This document shows, piece by piece, positions 1-10,796 of a stretch of DNA of 64,000 bases. The notes under the pieces are model-generated. The model was not told where the DNA came from, did not search any database, and saw only the letters and a program-made list of their open reading frames with translations. The stretch covers positions 426,583 to 490,582 of the forward strand of contig SWDT01000066.1 in the NCBI GenBank assembly GCA_009193035.1, given 5' to 3'. Position 1 is the stretch's first letter. Each line of letters opens with the position of its first letter. A program made the translations under genes and the position numbers. This stretch comes from Halicephalobus mephisto. Lineage: Eukaryota > Nematoda > Chromadorea > Rhabditida > Panagrolaimidae.

Positions 1-127
1 GATGTGCAATAGCATCACTCAATGTTTTCGCTAGCACCGTGCGATTTACTCCCGGAGTTTGATAGTAGGCATTGATACAATCCAAGTATTCGAGCACTGA
101 GTTGGTGACTGACGGGATGCCTTTCAG

Positions 128-406
128 GTCGGTATGAGAAACTTCCATATCAGAAGGAATGCTCTGTTCAAGCCAATCATCAACCTCGACAAACTGTGGT
201 CCCTTGTTCCAGATGAGACTCGTCTCAAGTACCAGAAGATCAAGGATAAGGCTCCTGTCATCGACGTTCTTAGCCACGGCTACCACAAGGTTTTGGCTAA
301 GGGTGTTTTGCCGAAGCAGCCCGTCATTGTCAAAGCTAAGTTCTTCTCTCATGCCGCTGAGGAAAAGATCAAGAAGGCCGGAGGAGCTTGTATCCTGGTC
401 GCCTAA
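128..406 (+). CDS. rpl-27a: 60S ribosomal protein L27a (uL15), last exon
   Basis: Component of the large cytosolic ribosomal subunit (uL15 family). The window starts inside this gene: a TTTCAG acceptor ends at 127 and the exon opens with codons V-G-M followed by RNFHIRRN, then [10 protein letters not shown], which is the conserved C-terminal half of the L27a family. About 92 of roughly 145 residues are present and end at a TAA at 404-406. Positions 1-127 look like the preceding intron and contain no coding exon I can support. An AATAAA poly(A) signal lies at 428-433. The next gene, rpla-1, starts 171 bp further on. As I recall, the same two ribosomal protein genes are neighbours in C. elegans, which supports the identification. 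The upstream exons lie outside the window. Confidence 0.95.
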   Translation, partial: VGMRNFHIRRNALFKPIINLDKLWSLVPDETRLKYQKIKDKAPVIDVLSHGYHKVLAKGVLPKQPVIVKAKFFSHAAEEKIKKAGGACILVA

Positions 407-433
407 GTTTGGTTTTGTTTTTTGTTGAATAAA

Positions 434-577
434 TAATTCTTATGGGGTTATTCGTTGCTGTTACCGGTTACGTTACCGTTGTATCTGCACATTTCCGTTT
501 TTACGCCTAACTGATATCTTAGGTACATCGTTCTCTTTTGAGCTCAGGCTACCTTTTGGCGACGTGTACTGATCGAA
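434..577 (+). promoter_or_regulatory. Intercistronic spacer with possible trans-splice site
   Basis: The gap between rpl-27a and rpla-1 is 171 bp. After the AATAAA signal there is a T-rich stretch and then two acceptor-like sites, ATATCTTAG ending near 521 and GAGCTCAG ending near 548, before the rpla-1 start at 578. This spacing and layout are what nematode operons show between a polyadenylation site and an SL2-type trans-splice acceptor. It is an inference from layout; no spliced-leader sequence can be read from genomic DNA. Confidence 0.45.
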
Positions 578-958
578 ATGGCTTCCCAACAAGAACTCGC
601 TGTTGTCTATGCTGCTCTGATCCTCCAAGACGAAGGAATCAACATCACTGCAGATAAGATCCGAGCTATCTTGAGCGCTGCCGGTGTTGAAGTTGAGCCT
701 TTCTGGGCCGGTCTCTATGCCAAAGCTCTCGAAGGTGTCGATGTCAAGGTCGGTTCTTTGTAGACATTCCTTTGCTTACTTACTTTTCAGACTTTGATCA
801 GCAACATTAGCTCCGGAGTTGGATCTGCCGGCCCTGCTGCCCCTGCCGCCGCTGCTCCTGCTGCTGCCGCTGAAGCTCCTAAAGAAGCTGCTGGCAAGAA
901 GAAGGAAGAGGCTCCCGAGGAATCTGATGACGACATGGGCTTCGGTCTTTTCGACTAA
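578..958 (+). CDS. rpla-1: 60S acidic ribosomal protein P1
   Basis: Stalk protein of the large ribosomal subunit that pairs with P2 and recruits GTPase elongation factors. Two exons, 578-748 and 791-958, joined in phase 0 across a 42-nt GT-AG intron, give 112 residues, the usual P1 length. The N-terminal helical dimerisation domain ([14 protein letters not shown]) is followed by an Ala/Pro-rich hinge and an acidic tail ending in [12 protein letters not shown], the signature C-terminus of P-stalk proteins bound by elongation factors. The start is the first ATG of the frame. It lies just downstream of rpl-27a on the same strand and is probably co-transcribed with it. Confidence 0.97.
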
Positions 959-1599
959 AGTGAGATGCTGTTTTCGATACCTTGTTGTTGTTTTTTCTCA
1001 TAATATTAAGATAAATTGGAAATAATTTTTGACGAAAAATGATCTCGTGGGAATATCGTCTGGGGCTGCTTGGCTATTACATGAGTAAGCGGGCCTGACA
1101 ATGCATGCCATTGACTTGGTGAACACTCTGGATTTTGTAATTCTTTTGCCCGTCGACATTTGGAATTCTCCAAGGAAGAGCTCCGATTGAATACTCACTT
1201 CCTCTTTCCTGTTCTGGTTTCCTCTGTTTTTATCATTACTTTGGACCACAGATCCTCCTTTATTTCGACGTTTTAGGATCGCCATCTCAATTGCCCTCAG
1301 GCGACTCATTTGACGCTCTTCAAGCATCTTTGATTTAGAAACCAAAGTTAAAAGTGATTTGTGGATTTTGTGGAGACGGCAATTGCTCAAAAATTCCCAA
1401 ATTGAAGTCAATTCGAGCTGCAGTCTTTTTTGAGAAGTCGGTCTTTGGAGGAGTCATTTAGCCGAGTGTCCGCCAGATAAACCCTCCAGAGGATTGGGAA
1501 AACTGTCAAGCCGCAAAACATGCTTTTTTCTAATATCAAAACTTGTTGGTAGACGTTGTTGACGAGATCATATACCGAATTCTCGTTTTAGAGCCAGTA
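959..1599 (+). other. Intergenic region upstream of the K+ channel gene
   Basis: About 640 bp between rpla-1 and the channel gene. It holds the rpla-1 3' UTR and presumably the channel promoter or non-coding 5' exons. The open frame on the minus strand (998-1411) has no recognisable domain. A GGTAG acceptor-like site ends at 1552, 47 bp before the ATG at 1600, and could be a trans-splice or 5'-UTR splice site. Confidence 0.4.
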
Positions 1600-3376
1600 A
1601 TGGGGTTATTCTTTTGCTGTATTCTCCTCCGGAACCGACTCTGGGCATACCGGAAGACGATTGCTGCGAATATCGGATGCGTCATCTTCGTCATCGTGTA
1701 TTCTATCGTTGGAGGACTGGTGTTTCTTCACTTCGAGAAGCCGTATGCCGAATATGCTCAGCAAGCATTGATCCAGACGAAGAATGACTGTGTCAAGTCG
1801 ATTATTAAGAGTTACCCGTTGAACAATGAAACTCGGTTGGCCGAGTTGATCACGGAGTACTGCATTATCCAGGCAAGCAATGATGACAGATCCGTCTGGA
1901 CTTTCAAGAACGCGTTCTTATTCGGTTTCGGAATCATTACTACCTTGGGCTATGGACTGATCGAGCCGATGACGATAAATGGAAGAGTGTTCACGGTAAT
2001 CTATGGCTTTATTGGAATTCCTATAACTGTCATCATGCTGACCAACTTTGGACGATATTTGCAGACCTTAGAAATGTCAATTACCCGCAAATTATGCAAA
2101 AGCACAAGAAGAAGGTTGTCAGTAGGCATCCTGCCAGAGAACCTGGACGATGACGAGTCCGTTGATGAACTCGAACAAATATCCTTAACTCTGTTGTTGG
2201 GAACTATGGGGCTTTATTTAGTAAGTTTATATAAAATTCCTGGCTAGATTAATTTTCTTGTGTTATTTTAGGCCCTGGGAGCCATCTGCATTCCATACTT
2301 CAACGGAGAATTTGACTTGGTCAACGGGATTTATTACGCCTACCTTTGTTTAACCGCCATCGAATTCGGAGAATTAGTCCCCAAAGAAAAGTTAGTTTTT
2401 ACTCTTGATCCTGTTGATGCGACAGGAACAATACAATCGGTAACTTTCAGCGATCAGTACATCCCAATAATCATCTTCTATATGTGCGTGGGTCTCGTCA
2501 TCTCGACCATTGCTATTGGTGGGTATATTTTCACATAAAATTTATGACTTTCTGGGAATTTTACTTTAGATCTCGGTTCTTTGTATGTAAAGAAACTGTA
2601 TTACATCGGGAGGAAAGTGAAACACATTGCAAACGTCAAAATCTGGTTTGGATCTAAAGAGTGGGTTTATTTTCTTCATTCTTTCGGTTTTTTGTTTAAT
2701 CATAACATAGATTATAATAAGTGCTGGAAATGATGTATTAAACCTAGTTTTTAACTTCCGCATTTTCAGATTACGAGTTCGCGAGCTCCTCTCGGCTTTA
2801 GGCCAGAATATTGGACTTGAGCCAACGATTTTCAACAAAATCAATCTCGAGCAGCTCGTGGCCGATGCCATTGACGTCAGAGAGGGCAAACTTTCTAGAG
2901 TCCCCCAGACTCACATGATCGTCGAAGGAATCTGGCCTCCAGAACTTGTCCCTCTCTTCATCAAAGACGGATATTTCCCAGGATATGTCGATGAGGATAT
3001 TGAGCCTGGATCCAGCTTTTCCTTGTCTAAAAAAGATATTAGTCGACAATCAAGCACGAAAAGCTTCAAAAGGGGTCTTTCCAGGCAAAACTCGAGCGCA
3101 ATGAGCAACTCCCAGACGAGTGCCATCAGGAGGTCAAGTCGGGCAGCTTCCATTGTGTCATCTAGAAAAGGAGAAAGATTAACTGTCAGATTCGAAGACA
3201 TGTCTTATAATGACGAGAATCAGGCAGACTTTGAAGCCGCCAGCATCCAGCATTGGAACCCCGAGAAGAACCGTCAGAATCCAGAACCTGGAGAACCAGA
3301 CAGGATATCAACGGTTTCAGAACCTAGCAGCTTTGCTAGTTTTTCTGGCATCTTAAGCCCTTCTGATTCTCTTTAA
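1600..3376 (+). CDS. TWiK-type two-pore-domain potassium channel
   Basis: Membrane K+ leak channel subunit with four membrane helices and two pore loops; two subunits make one pore. Exons 1600-2220, 2272-2518, 2570-2660 and 2770-3376 close in phase and give 521 residues. M1 is at about residues 13-38 (GCVIFVIVYSIVGGLVFLHFE). Pore 1 carries TTLGYG. Pore 2 reads TAIEFGELVP where the family has T-x-x-G-[FYL]-G-D, so the first filter glycine is Glu (see findings). M4 is followed by DLGSLYVKKLYYIGRK, typical of nematode TWK proteins, and a long Ser/Arg-rich cytosolic tail. The start is the ATG at 1600; the frame opens further upstream only with TTG. An upstream coding exon cannot be excluded. Which TWK orthologue this is cannot be told by eye. 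Confidence 0.9.
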
Positions 3377-4516
3377 CCTTACTGCTGAGTAAAAGTGGCT
3401 TTATAGGGGTAGATAACGCGAAGTTGAGAAATAAACCTATAAAACGTCAGACATTCATCAAAAATCGGAATTATCGAAGACTGTCGTTCTTTTCTTCGTT
3501 GAGTCTTACTCGTCGATTCTAAAAGTTTCTCACGAATAACTCAGATTCTCTCTAGAAGAAGCTATTCTAATAAAAATTTATTTCGAGTTCAAAGTCGGTT
3601 TTTTAGTTTTCTCACGTTTCTGGACAATCATTGCAGATCACTGTCCTCACTGTCACAATAAATAAACTGGGAAGATAAAAATCAAGCAACAAAAGTATGA
3701 TCTCACCATTCTATATGATAAGTATTTCCCGTCAATTCTATCCATTAGTTGTTTTTTTTAAAACACGAAAGTGAGCTTTATTTTCAATTTATTTTTAGTT
3801 TTTTGTTCAAAAAGTTTACTAAATTTCCTGATAATGGGCCAGACGGAGAAGATACTAATGATGATCTAAACTATCACTCGGCAAATATCATGGAGATTTT
3901 ATGCACTACTATTCCAAACATATTCATTTGATTTAAAGAGTGTTGAGACAAAAACTACACTAAAACGAGAACACCCGAAGAGAGTCTAAATACCAGAGAG
4001 CGTGGAATACTGTAGGACATGAGTGACACTCTCGGTTGTCTTATGTGATAGTGATATATAATTGTTGTCTGTGCCTAATTGTTGAGTAAAGATTATTAAT
4101 ATACTTCCGGTTTCTATCCCAACAGGAAAGTGTAAAAATCTAAGATTTACCGAAAAATACATCAACGATTTTCCTCAGCTTGATGAAATTATTCTAACTT
4201 TATTTAGAGTAACAATAGAAACTTTCATATTACTAATATTACTACTACTTCATTGAAGAAAATTGTTAAAAACAATGAATCCCGGAAGTTCAGTGATTAT
4301 TAAAGCTCTAAATTGAAGAACACCAATTTTTCTTAACGAACAAATCTATTCAGCCATAATTGCTCTAACATTTCGTATGTTATTCATCACAAATTTGTAC
4401 ACTAGATTACATACTACGTAATTCAAATTGTTGTTATAAGAGTATGGCCTTCATTTTCTGGTCATTACACTGTAGTCACAGACGGAATCTTGAATTTCCC
4501 CCATTGCTTCTCAAAC
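3377..4516 (+). other. Intergenic region
   Basis: About 1.1 kb, AT-rich. It contains AATAAA at 3430-3435, a plausible poly(A) signal for the K+ channel gene, and the promoter region of the first chemoreceptor gene. The short open frame at 3749-3931 has no recognisable domain. I see no other feature. Confidence 0.5.
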
Positions 4517-5738
4517 ATGATCAGCAGCGCTGGTAGGGACTTTATCCTGACACTTGTTACTTGTATTTCCTCTTTCGGAGTAGGACTTACTTCATTTTTC
4601 ATAATTTTGATTTTATTTTCCAAAAGTAGCAGAAGTATCGAAGGCTATTTCGCAGCAGTTGCATGTAACAGTATTTTTGACTTGATGTATTCCCTCATTT
4701 CGTCAGTATTGAAATTGGATTGCTTTGTCAAAAATGGGTTCTTCGTCTTTTCCACGAGTAGATTTAACTACCAACTGAATCCTACGATTGTGAAAATGAC
4801 AATGATGCTCATGTTGTTTTTGGCTGACATGTGCATCTATGTCATCGTGATCCCTTTTTATGTACGGTATTCATTAATAGTCAGGAAGAAAAACGTGACC
4901 TTTACAATGAGGATATTACTGTATTGGCTTATTGCTTTCTGTGAACTTGGAATAGTTACTTGTTTTTACAATGCATTCCAAGTATCTCCAGTGGAATTGA
5001 GTGAGATTCAAATGAAACCTTATTTGGCAGGAAACGAAGAAGGAAGGTACTGGAATTTTGTGGGGACTAGAGAGGTTTGTTTCTAATTCCATTAGACAAT
5101 TAAGGTAATTTCCAACGATACAAAATTAAATAATACTTAGACAGAACAATTTTGGGATTTACTGGGCATCACACGACTCATTACAGTAAAAGCGACATTG
5201 GATAGTACTCACAAAATTACTATTTTTGTAGCTTCTAGACACTATTAGAGCACTATCTATTGGAGGCATTATCCTAAAAACATGAACAATGTAAACAATC
5301 TTGCCGAAATTAGTTTTTTCAATCACGATTCAAGATTACCAATCCCTAAAATTTCAGCTATCCTTCTATTTTATCACAGCTCTTATCGGAGTCGCCATAA
5401 TGCAAGGAATTTGTTTTTCTCTTGCTGCTTATTTCAACTATAAAGTCTTAAACTACCTTCATAATGAAAACATAAACTTAGAACAGCTCAAAGTGTTCCA
5501 AGGGATTCAGAATACCATGATAGTTCAGCTCATTTCTCATTTGGTGATGGTCGTATTGCCAGCCAGTTTCATCATTTCATTCAATATTGTGGGAATTCCC
5601 GAGTTATTGCCATGGCTGGCTATGATGGAGTGCGGACCCGCAGTAACAACAACTTGCACGTTGATTAGCGTTGCAGAGTACAGAAAGAAATTTAGGATTT
5701 TCGTCAAAAAGATAACTAAGTTTTATCGTCGGAGGTAA
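4517..5738 (+). CDS. Seven-helix chemoreceptor 1 of the tandem array
   Basis: Predicted G-protein-coupled receptor of a nematode chemosensory superfamily (Str/Srd/Srh-like by general layout; the exact family is unassigned), expected in the membrane of sensory neurons. Exons 4517-5074 (558 nt) and 5358-5738 (381 nt) join in phase 0 and give 312 residues. Chemoreceptors 2 and 3 have exactly the same two exon lengths, which supports the model. Visible family marks are RSIEGYF after TM1, NSIFDL in TM2, PFYVRYSLI after TM3, the TM6 motif GIQNTMIVQLISH and the TM7 region MECGPAVTTTCTLIS. The ATG at 4517 aligns with the paralogues' starts; the frame extends upstream only to a TTG. The 283-nt intron contains a copy of the dispersed palindromic repeat at about 5196-5246. 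Confidence 0.85.
5196..5246 (+). repeat. Palindromic repeat, copy in chemoreceptor 1 intron
   Basis: A diverged copy: TTGGATAGTACTCAC, spacer, then TTCTAGACACTATTAGA. Weaker pairing than the best copies. Confidence 0.4.
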
Positions 5739-6439
5739 TAAAATGAGGATCATACTCGTGTTTGAAAATTTAAACATTGTTCCAACTACTGAGCTACGTT
5801 ATTCATTAGATTTACTTCTTTGTCGGAAGTCAGAGATAATAATCTTTTTGTTACCCTTCAACATGTTTTATGGAATTAAATTAATCTTTCTTCAAAGAAC
5901 TTCGAATAATCTCCGGACGTTTTTGAACTTTATATGTACCAGTCAACTCCATATCAATATATTTAAGAAGTTTGCTAAGATCACACTAGATGTTTGCTTA
6001 AATGAATAGCGTGAATTTAATTTATTAAATCGTTTGTAATGCTGTTTATGATAATTCGATCTTTATCCATTTTGAGATTATGGTAAATGTATTCAGTTGA
6101 ATAAAGAAAATACCGAATTAAGTTCTCTATTGTTAAAATATTGAGGTTATTATAACAGACGAGACATCCTTCTACTCAAAACAAACTTCCCCAAACAAGT
6201 GTTCTCAATCGGAATCAGTAGTCAATACACAGAAGACATTTAGCACTAACAAAGTAGATAGGATAGGTTATTTTCAAAGTTAATTCTATAATTAATGAAC
6301 TGTTATTTAGTGTGAAAAACACACTGAGGATATAAAATAACCATGTAAATTAGTAGAGGAGACTGAATATAACAAAGGAGTTGTTTCAGAAGATGCTCAT
6401 TTTTTAATTTTTCACGATCTTCAATTAGGGAGGTTTTGA
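5739..6439 (+). other. Intergenic region
   Basis: About 700 bp of AT-rich sequence between the first receptor gene and a decayed receptor. The open frame at 5743-6009 is unlike any receptor segment and has no recognisable domain. Nothing else is supported. Confidence 0.5.
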
Positions 6440-7170
6440 AATCGATATTATTTCTTACAATGGTTACTTTATCTACGGCATCGCTTCTATTAATTACTAG
6501 ATTTCGGAGTTGAAAACAAGGATCCTAGTTTCTCTCATACTCGAAAGTTGTAATTTCTCAATACTATCAATGGTTATTCCATTCTACAAACGGTATACAA
6601 TTATCTGTAAAAACAAAACCTTATCGCTAATAAGAATTATCTTTCTCTCCTTGATCCCTATCCGTTGTGTTTTTATATTCTTTATGTTATTGAATTCTCT
6701 AGCCATTTGGTCTTCTCTGGATCTCCAGATGAAGCTTTACTTAACTCCAAATAGGGGAGAGAGATTTTGGGATTTCTTCGCTGCCAAAGTTCATACTATT
6801 CAAGTTTACATCTTGAGTTTTATTGAGATTCTATTAGTCTTTACAAATTTCTTCAGTGCTCTCTATTTCAATTTCAGAATATTTCAAACTTTAAAAGTGA
6901 ACGATTATTTGGATACAGAAAAGAAAGCTTATGGGGAATTACAAAAGACTAATTATCCAATTCATCGTTCATGTTTTCTTCATGGTCATCCCAACAACTT
7001 TGATGTATATTTTCCATGGAGTTCAAAGGAGCAATTAGAGTTCTTTTTCCAATTGAAATGCCATCTGTAGTAATGATGATGAGTATAGTATTATCTGTAT
7101 TTCAGTAGAGAGAAGAAATCAAAGATTTTTATTATCATTTAATAAACATATTGTTCCATTTAAGATGGTG
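6440..7170 (+). pseudogene. Chemoreceptor pseudogene A
   Basis: Decayed copy of the intronless receptor type represented by the gene at 16396. Readable blocks in order are SYNGYFIYGI (TM2-TM3 loop), an in-frame TAG at 6498-6500, VIPFYKRYTIICKNK, LQMKLYLTPN, YFNFRIFQTLKVNDYL, a frameshift near 6952, IIQFIVHVFFMVIPTT (TM6), a second frameshift near 7028, and IEMPSVVMMMSIVLSV (TM7). A TAG at 7106-7108 replaces a Tyr-like codon, and beyond it REEIKDFYYHLINI still matches the paralogue's C-terminus. No intron is present where the array genes 1-4 have one, so it groups with the intronless subtype. The 5' end is uncertain. Confidence 0.8.
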
Positions 7171-7425
7171 AAAAGAGTTTTGCTCTAGGAGAAAAGTGAA
7201 TTTAAGTTCAAGTTGCTCATTTCTATAGCATACATTATCAGTGGAATAAAGCTCCATTGTTAAGGCTAATCTCCAAAATAGTGGAGAAATTTCTTCGCTG
7301 CCAATATAAGTATTTAAATTTAGTTTTAAACCATTATCTGGGACTTTTTACCAAGGTTCCGTTCTGGTTTTCGATCTTCAGTGTCTGATTTGGTTTCTTA
7401 TTCACTTTATATTCTACAATGACAG
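7171..7425 (+). other. Short spacer between receptor pseudogenes
   Basis: AT-rich sequence of about 250 bp with no coding block I can recognise. It probably holds remains of the two decayed receptor units either side. Confidence 0.4.
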
Positions 7426-7975
7426 ATGGAAAAATTAAATGATACATCGTTTGTCCACAATTGGATTTTCGATTTAGTATTCACCATATCCTCAGTAATC
7501 CTAAAACTTGTTTGTAATGGAAACACTGTCCATATTATCAATATACTCTATTGTGAATTTTCACACTGGGTTGTAATAATCTTTAACTCAAAAATGATTC
7601 CAAAATATTGTCTTTCTATGTTTCATCTTTCAATTCCGCTTGTCACATGATGGTTAATCATTCATGAAAACTAATTTATGACAATTCAAAAATTATTACT
7701 ACTATAGTTAATTTTTTCTCACATAAAAATTTTTCAAATAGAATTCTCTCATAATTTTTCCTTTCTCGATTTATAGAACTACAAACGAAACTTTTTCTTC
7801 CGAAATATCACCAGGAAAACTCAATTTTTTAATCAAAAATTACTTATCTGATATGTTTTTTCATTTTTGGTTTTTTCCACTTATGTGATAATCGGCATCA
7901 CAATTTCTGTTTTTTTCAATGTAAGAATCTTAAAAGCGTTAAAGGACAACCGTTATTTGTAGAGCAAAAATATTT
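7426..7975 (+). pseudogene. Chemoreceptor pseudogene B (remnant)
   Basis: Two separated blocks keep receptor similarity. Near 7456-7520 the frame reads WIFDLVFTISSVILKL, matching the TM2 block IFDLIFSTISAVIKL of the intact paralogues. Near 7868-7970 the frame reads VIIGITISVFFNVRILKALK then DNRYL and a stop, matching the TM5 region FITAIYFNVKVFKTLK of the gene at 16396. The sequence between is too degraded to align by eye. No start, TM6 or TM7 is recognisable. Confidence 0.65.
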
Positions 7976-8696
7976 TTTTAAAATTTTCAAGAACTACAAC
8001 TGTTAGGTTTATTCCCAAATATTAAGAATTTGTAAAGGATACTGTGTATAGTATAACTCGAAAATAGGTAGTATTTAATTTTTTCGTGACCATTTAAGCT
8101 GTTAACATTATATCTTAAGTGATAATAGTTCCTAAAAGTATTTCCATCTTTATGACGCAATAGAATGCCTTGCAAACAATTTACGCGATTGAATTCGAAA
8201 TAAAATAAGGGGTTGCGTTTGTTGGAATTAAAATGATATCACAGTATATTTATTATAGTTTCCTAAGTGACCAACTTGCATTAATAATACTCTCGAAGTT
8301 TGTGATAGAAACTCAAACCAAGAATTGGTCAGTATCTTTACCAAATATAGTTCACAATAGGCTTTTCCATGTTCTACGATACAGGTTTCGAAACACATGA
8401 GCTGTTTCTGGAGAAAACACATGCAGAAAATCTAAAAGGACTTTCTATACTTACAAATTTTTCCAACTTTTAGACCAGACCGTATCATCAAAATGCACAT
8501 CATCTTAGGAAATACTAAGCGTCAAATCAGAATGCTATAAATTCGTTTACTAATATACATACTTTATAGTACCAATTCCTCAATCACATTATCGTTTTAT
8601 CCAATCGCCTCTGTGGAATATTTCTACATTAAAACAAGAATCTACTTACCTTTTTCTGTTATCTTGGTTTAAAAATTTACAGCAACATTTTCTCCA
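7976..8696 (+). other. Intergenic region upstream of chemoreceptor 2
   Basis: About 720 bp, AT-rich. I find no receptor block and no other gene. It presumably contains the promoter of the receptor starting at 8697. Confidence 0.45.
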
Positions 8697-9860
8697 ATGG
8701 TTGGTAATTTGATAAGTAATTTGATCATCAGTATCACTAGTGTAATTTCTTATTTTGGGATCTGTTTGATACTCTTCTTCATCGGATTGATATTTTTTTC
8801 CAAGAAGAACCGCGTGATCGAGGGGTATTTCTCCGCTGTTGCCAGTAATAGTATTTTCGATCTCATCTTCTCTACAATCTCGGCAGTAATAAAACTAGAT
8901 CTGTTCTACAAGAATGGCTACTACACCTTTGCTATCATGAGATTCGATCACGAACTTGATCCTGTTACTAGTAAACTAATTGTGATTGGTTGGATTTTCG
9001 CAGCGGACTTGTGTTTGTACATCGTGGCAATTCCCTTCTACATCCGATACGTATTGATTTGCAAAAGTAAAAATGTACCCTACACAATAAGAGGACTACT
9101 GTATTTGTTTGTTATTTTTTACTGTATGGGAACTTCGTCGTTATTTTATATGGCTTTTAAGTCCTCACCTGTAGAATTGACAGATGTGCAGATGAGATCT
9201 TATTTAGAGGGGCACGAAGACGGAAAATACTGGAACCTCGTAGGAGCCAAAGTGGTTTGTTTTGAAATTTCATTACAAATTTTAAGTTATTTTCACTACT
9301 TCAACTTTAAATAATGATGAAAATAACTTTTTATATTTTTTGTGTCCACACTTTTCTATATATTTCCTACATCAAAATGCTGAAAAACGTCCAACACATT
9401 GCTAAAGTTTTTTTCAGATTGCTATTAAAATTCACATTTGAATTGAACACTCATAGAAGCCTAATTTCATGATTTTCAGCTCTCTCCTTATTTTCTCATT
9501 GGTATATCTTGTTGTTCTCTTCTATCAGTTACCAGCTTTTCCCTCGCCGTCTTCTTTAATTACAAGGTTATGATGTTTCTTCGTCAAGACAGCTTTCAAA
9601 AAGAACAGAAAACTACCTTCCGGGGAATTCAAAAGACTATGATTGTCCAACTCATTTCGCACTGTTTTATGCTCTCTCTCCCTCTTGTAGCATTGTTCTT
9701 CTTTAGTTTACTGAACTTTCCTTTTCTGCTGCCCTTTATTGCTCTGATTGAATGTGGTCCGACCGTAACTACCACATTGACGTTGATCAGTGTTCCAGAG
9801 TACAGAAAGGATTTGAAGAAGTTTCTTAAAAAAGTGACTAAAGTAGTATTTCACCGATAA
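8697..9860 (+). CDS. Seven-helix chemoreceptor 2 of the tandem array
   Basis: Same receptor family as its neighbours. Exons 8697-9254 (558 nt) and 9480-9860 (381 nt) join in phase 0 across a 225-nt intron and give 312 residues. Motifs are NRVIEGYF, NSIFDLIF, IPFYIRYVLICK, ELTDVQMRSYL, GIQKTMIVQLISH and the TM7 block IECGPTVTTTLTLIS. Exon 1 differs from that of chemoreceptor 3 at only a handful of residues, and the end of exon 2 plus the 3' UTR are nearly identical, whereas the intron and the start of exon 2 have diverged. That patchwork suggests gene conversion. The intact frame and the lack of stops argue for a functional gene. Confidence 0.87.
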
Positions 9861-10067
9861 TCAAACTGAAGATGTTCCAAATTGAGTTGTAGATTTGATG
9901 ACACTCGTTTATATCATACTAAAGTTCATTCTATCAACCAAGTGATGTAAAATACTATGTATCTGATATCTGATTGTCACAAATAAATTCTATCCCAAGA
10001 AATTTAATACACTAACCAGTGAAATCCACTACAAAAATATACTAATTAAAACTTGGAAAGTAATTAA
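9861..10067 (+). other. 3' flank of chemoreceptor 2, duplicated after chemoreceptor 3
   Basis: Nearly the same sequence follows chemoreceptor 3 at 12765-12968, so the duplicated unit included at least 200 bp of 3' flank. It has an ATAAATT stretch near 9983 that may serve polyadenylation. The TAA at 10065-10067 is the left target-site copy of the following mobile element. Confidence 0.6.
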
Positions 10068-10555
10068 CAAAGGAAAGTACTTTACTTCAACTGGTTTTTT
10101 TGAAATAAATTATAGCTGGTTTTGTAGATTATCAGATATATGTTCAGAATCAGCATTTAATTTTTGCTAAACGCTTTTAGAACGAAAAATAGGATAAATA
10201 TGTAAAATTTAATATAACGCATTTTGGGAGAATGCAAGAATATCCCTTCACCTGTTCGTCGAGATTTGACGGCTCTATTTTGGAATTGTTCATTTTGTAC
10301 TTTAACTTAACCAATTTTAATAATTCTTTTTCGCAACTAGGTGTGTTTTTTTTTCTAATCACAGCTATTTTATTGGTTTTTCAAATGTGTTCAAAAACGC
10401 AAATAACTCAATCCTAAACCTAGAAAGTTGCCTGATTATCTCACTTCAAAAAATCGTTTAGCAAAAACAAAAGACGAATTCCAAGCCAGTATTTTAAAAC
10501 CCACAAAATGATATATAACTCATCCCAAAAAACCACTTCGAGTAAAGTACCTTTG
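10068..10555 (+). mobile_element. MITE with TAA target-site duplication (Tourist/Harbinger-like)
   Basis: A 488-bp insertion with no coding capacity. Its left end reads CAAAGGAAAGTACTTTACT and its right end is the reverse complement of CAAAGGTACTTTACTC; the inverted ends continue for about 35 bp, including a TGGTTTTTT stretch in both arms. It is flanked by TAA at 10065-10067 and TAA at 10556-10558. The paralogous flank of chemoreceptor 3 continues across the site without the element and carries a single TAA at 12969-12971, so this is a filled site beside its preserved empty site. A 3-bp TAA/TTA duplication is typical of PIF/Harbinger-type elements and their Tourist-like MITEs; that family assignment is inferred from the duplication only. 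Confidence 0.85.
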
Positions 10556-10796
10556 TAAGTTTAATATTAATTCATTGTACAGTATGAATTATCTTGCACA
10601 TTACATTTCAAAACCCAAATAATGTAACTTTAATTCTTTTCATTCATTTGTGAATTACAATTGTTACTTAATTGGCTGAATACTAGAAATAAGTGATGAT
10701 TAAGGTCGTAATTCCTCCATTTATTTTCATGATCATTGAATTATGTTCATGAACATATTCATGAACTTTATACTTTATTTGAATAATGATACTTTT
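10556..10796 (+). other. Duplicated intergenic segment, moderately diverged
   Basis: Corresponds to 12969-13196 after chemoreceptor 3 but with many differences, in contrast to the nearly identical block that follows. It includes short inverted repeats around ATTATGTTCATGAACAT near 10738-10757. No gene is supported. Confidence 0.5.

Noticed and set aside
819..1025. Leu-rich frame overlapping the second exon of rpla-1
   Set aside because: It is an alternative frame of the Ala-rich rpla-1 hinge; the P1 frame has the proper C-terminal signature.
998..1411. 137-codon minus-strand frame upstream of the K+ channel
   Set aside because: No domain, no splice context and composition like intergenic sequence.
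9457..9600. Suspected frameshift at the start of chemoreceptor 2 exon 2
   Set aside because: A recount of the bases after the TTTTCAG acceptor showed the exon is 381 nt and in frame, the same length as its paralogues.
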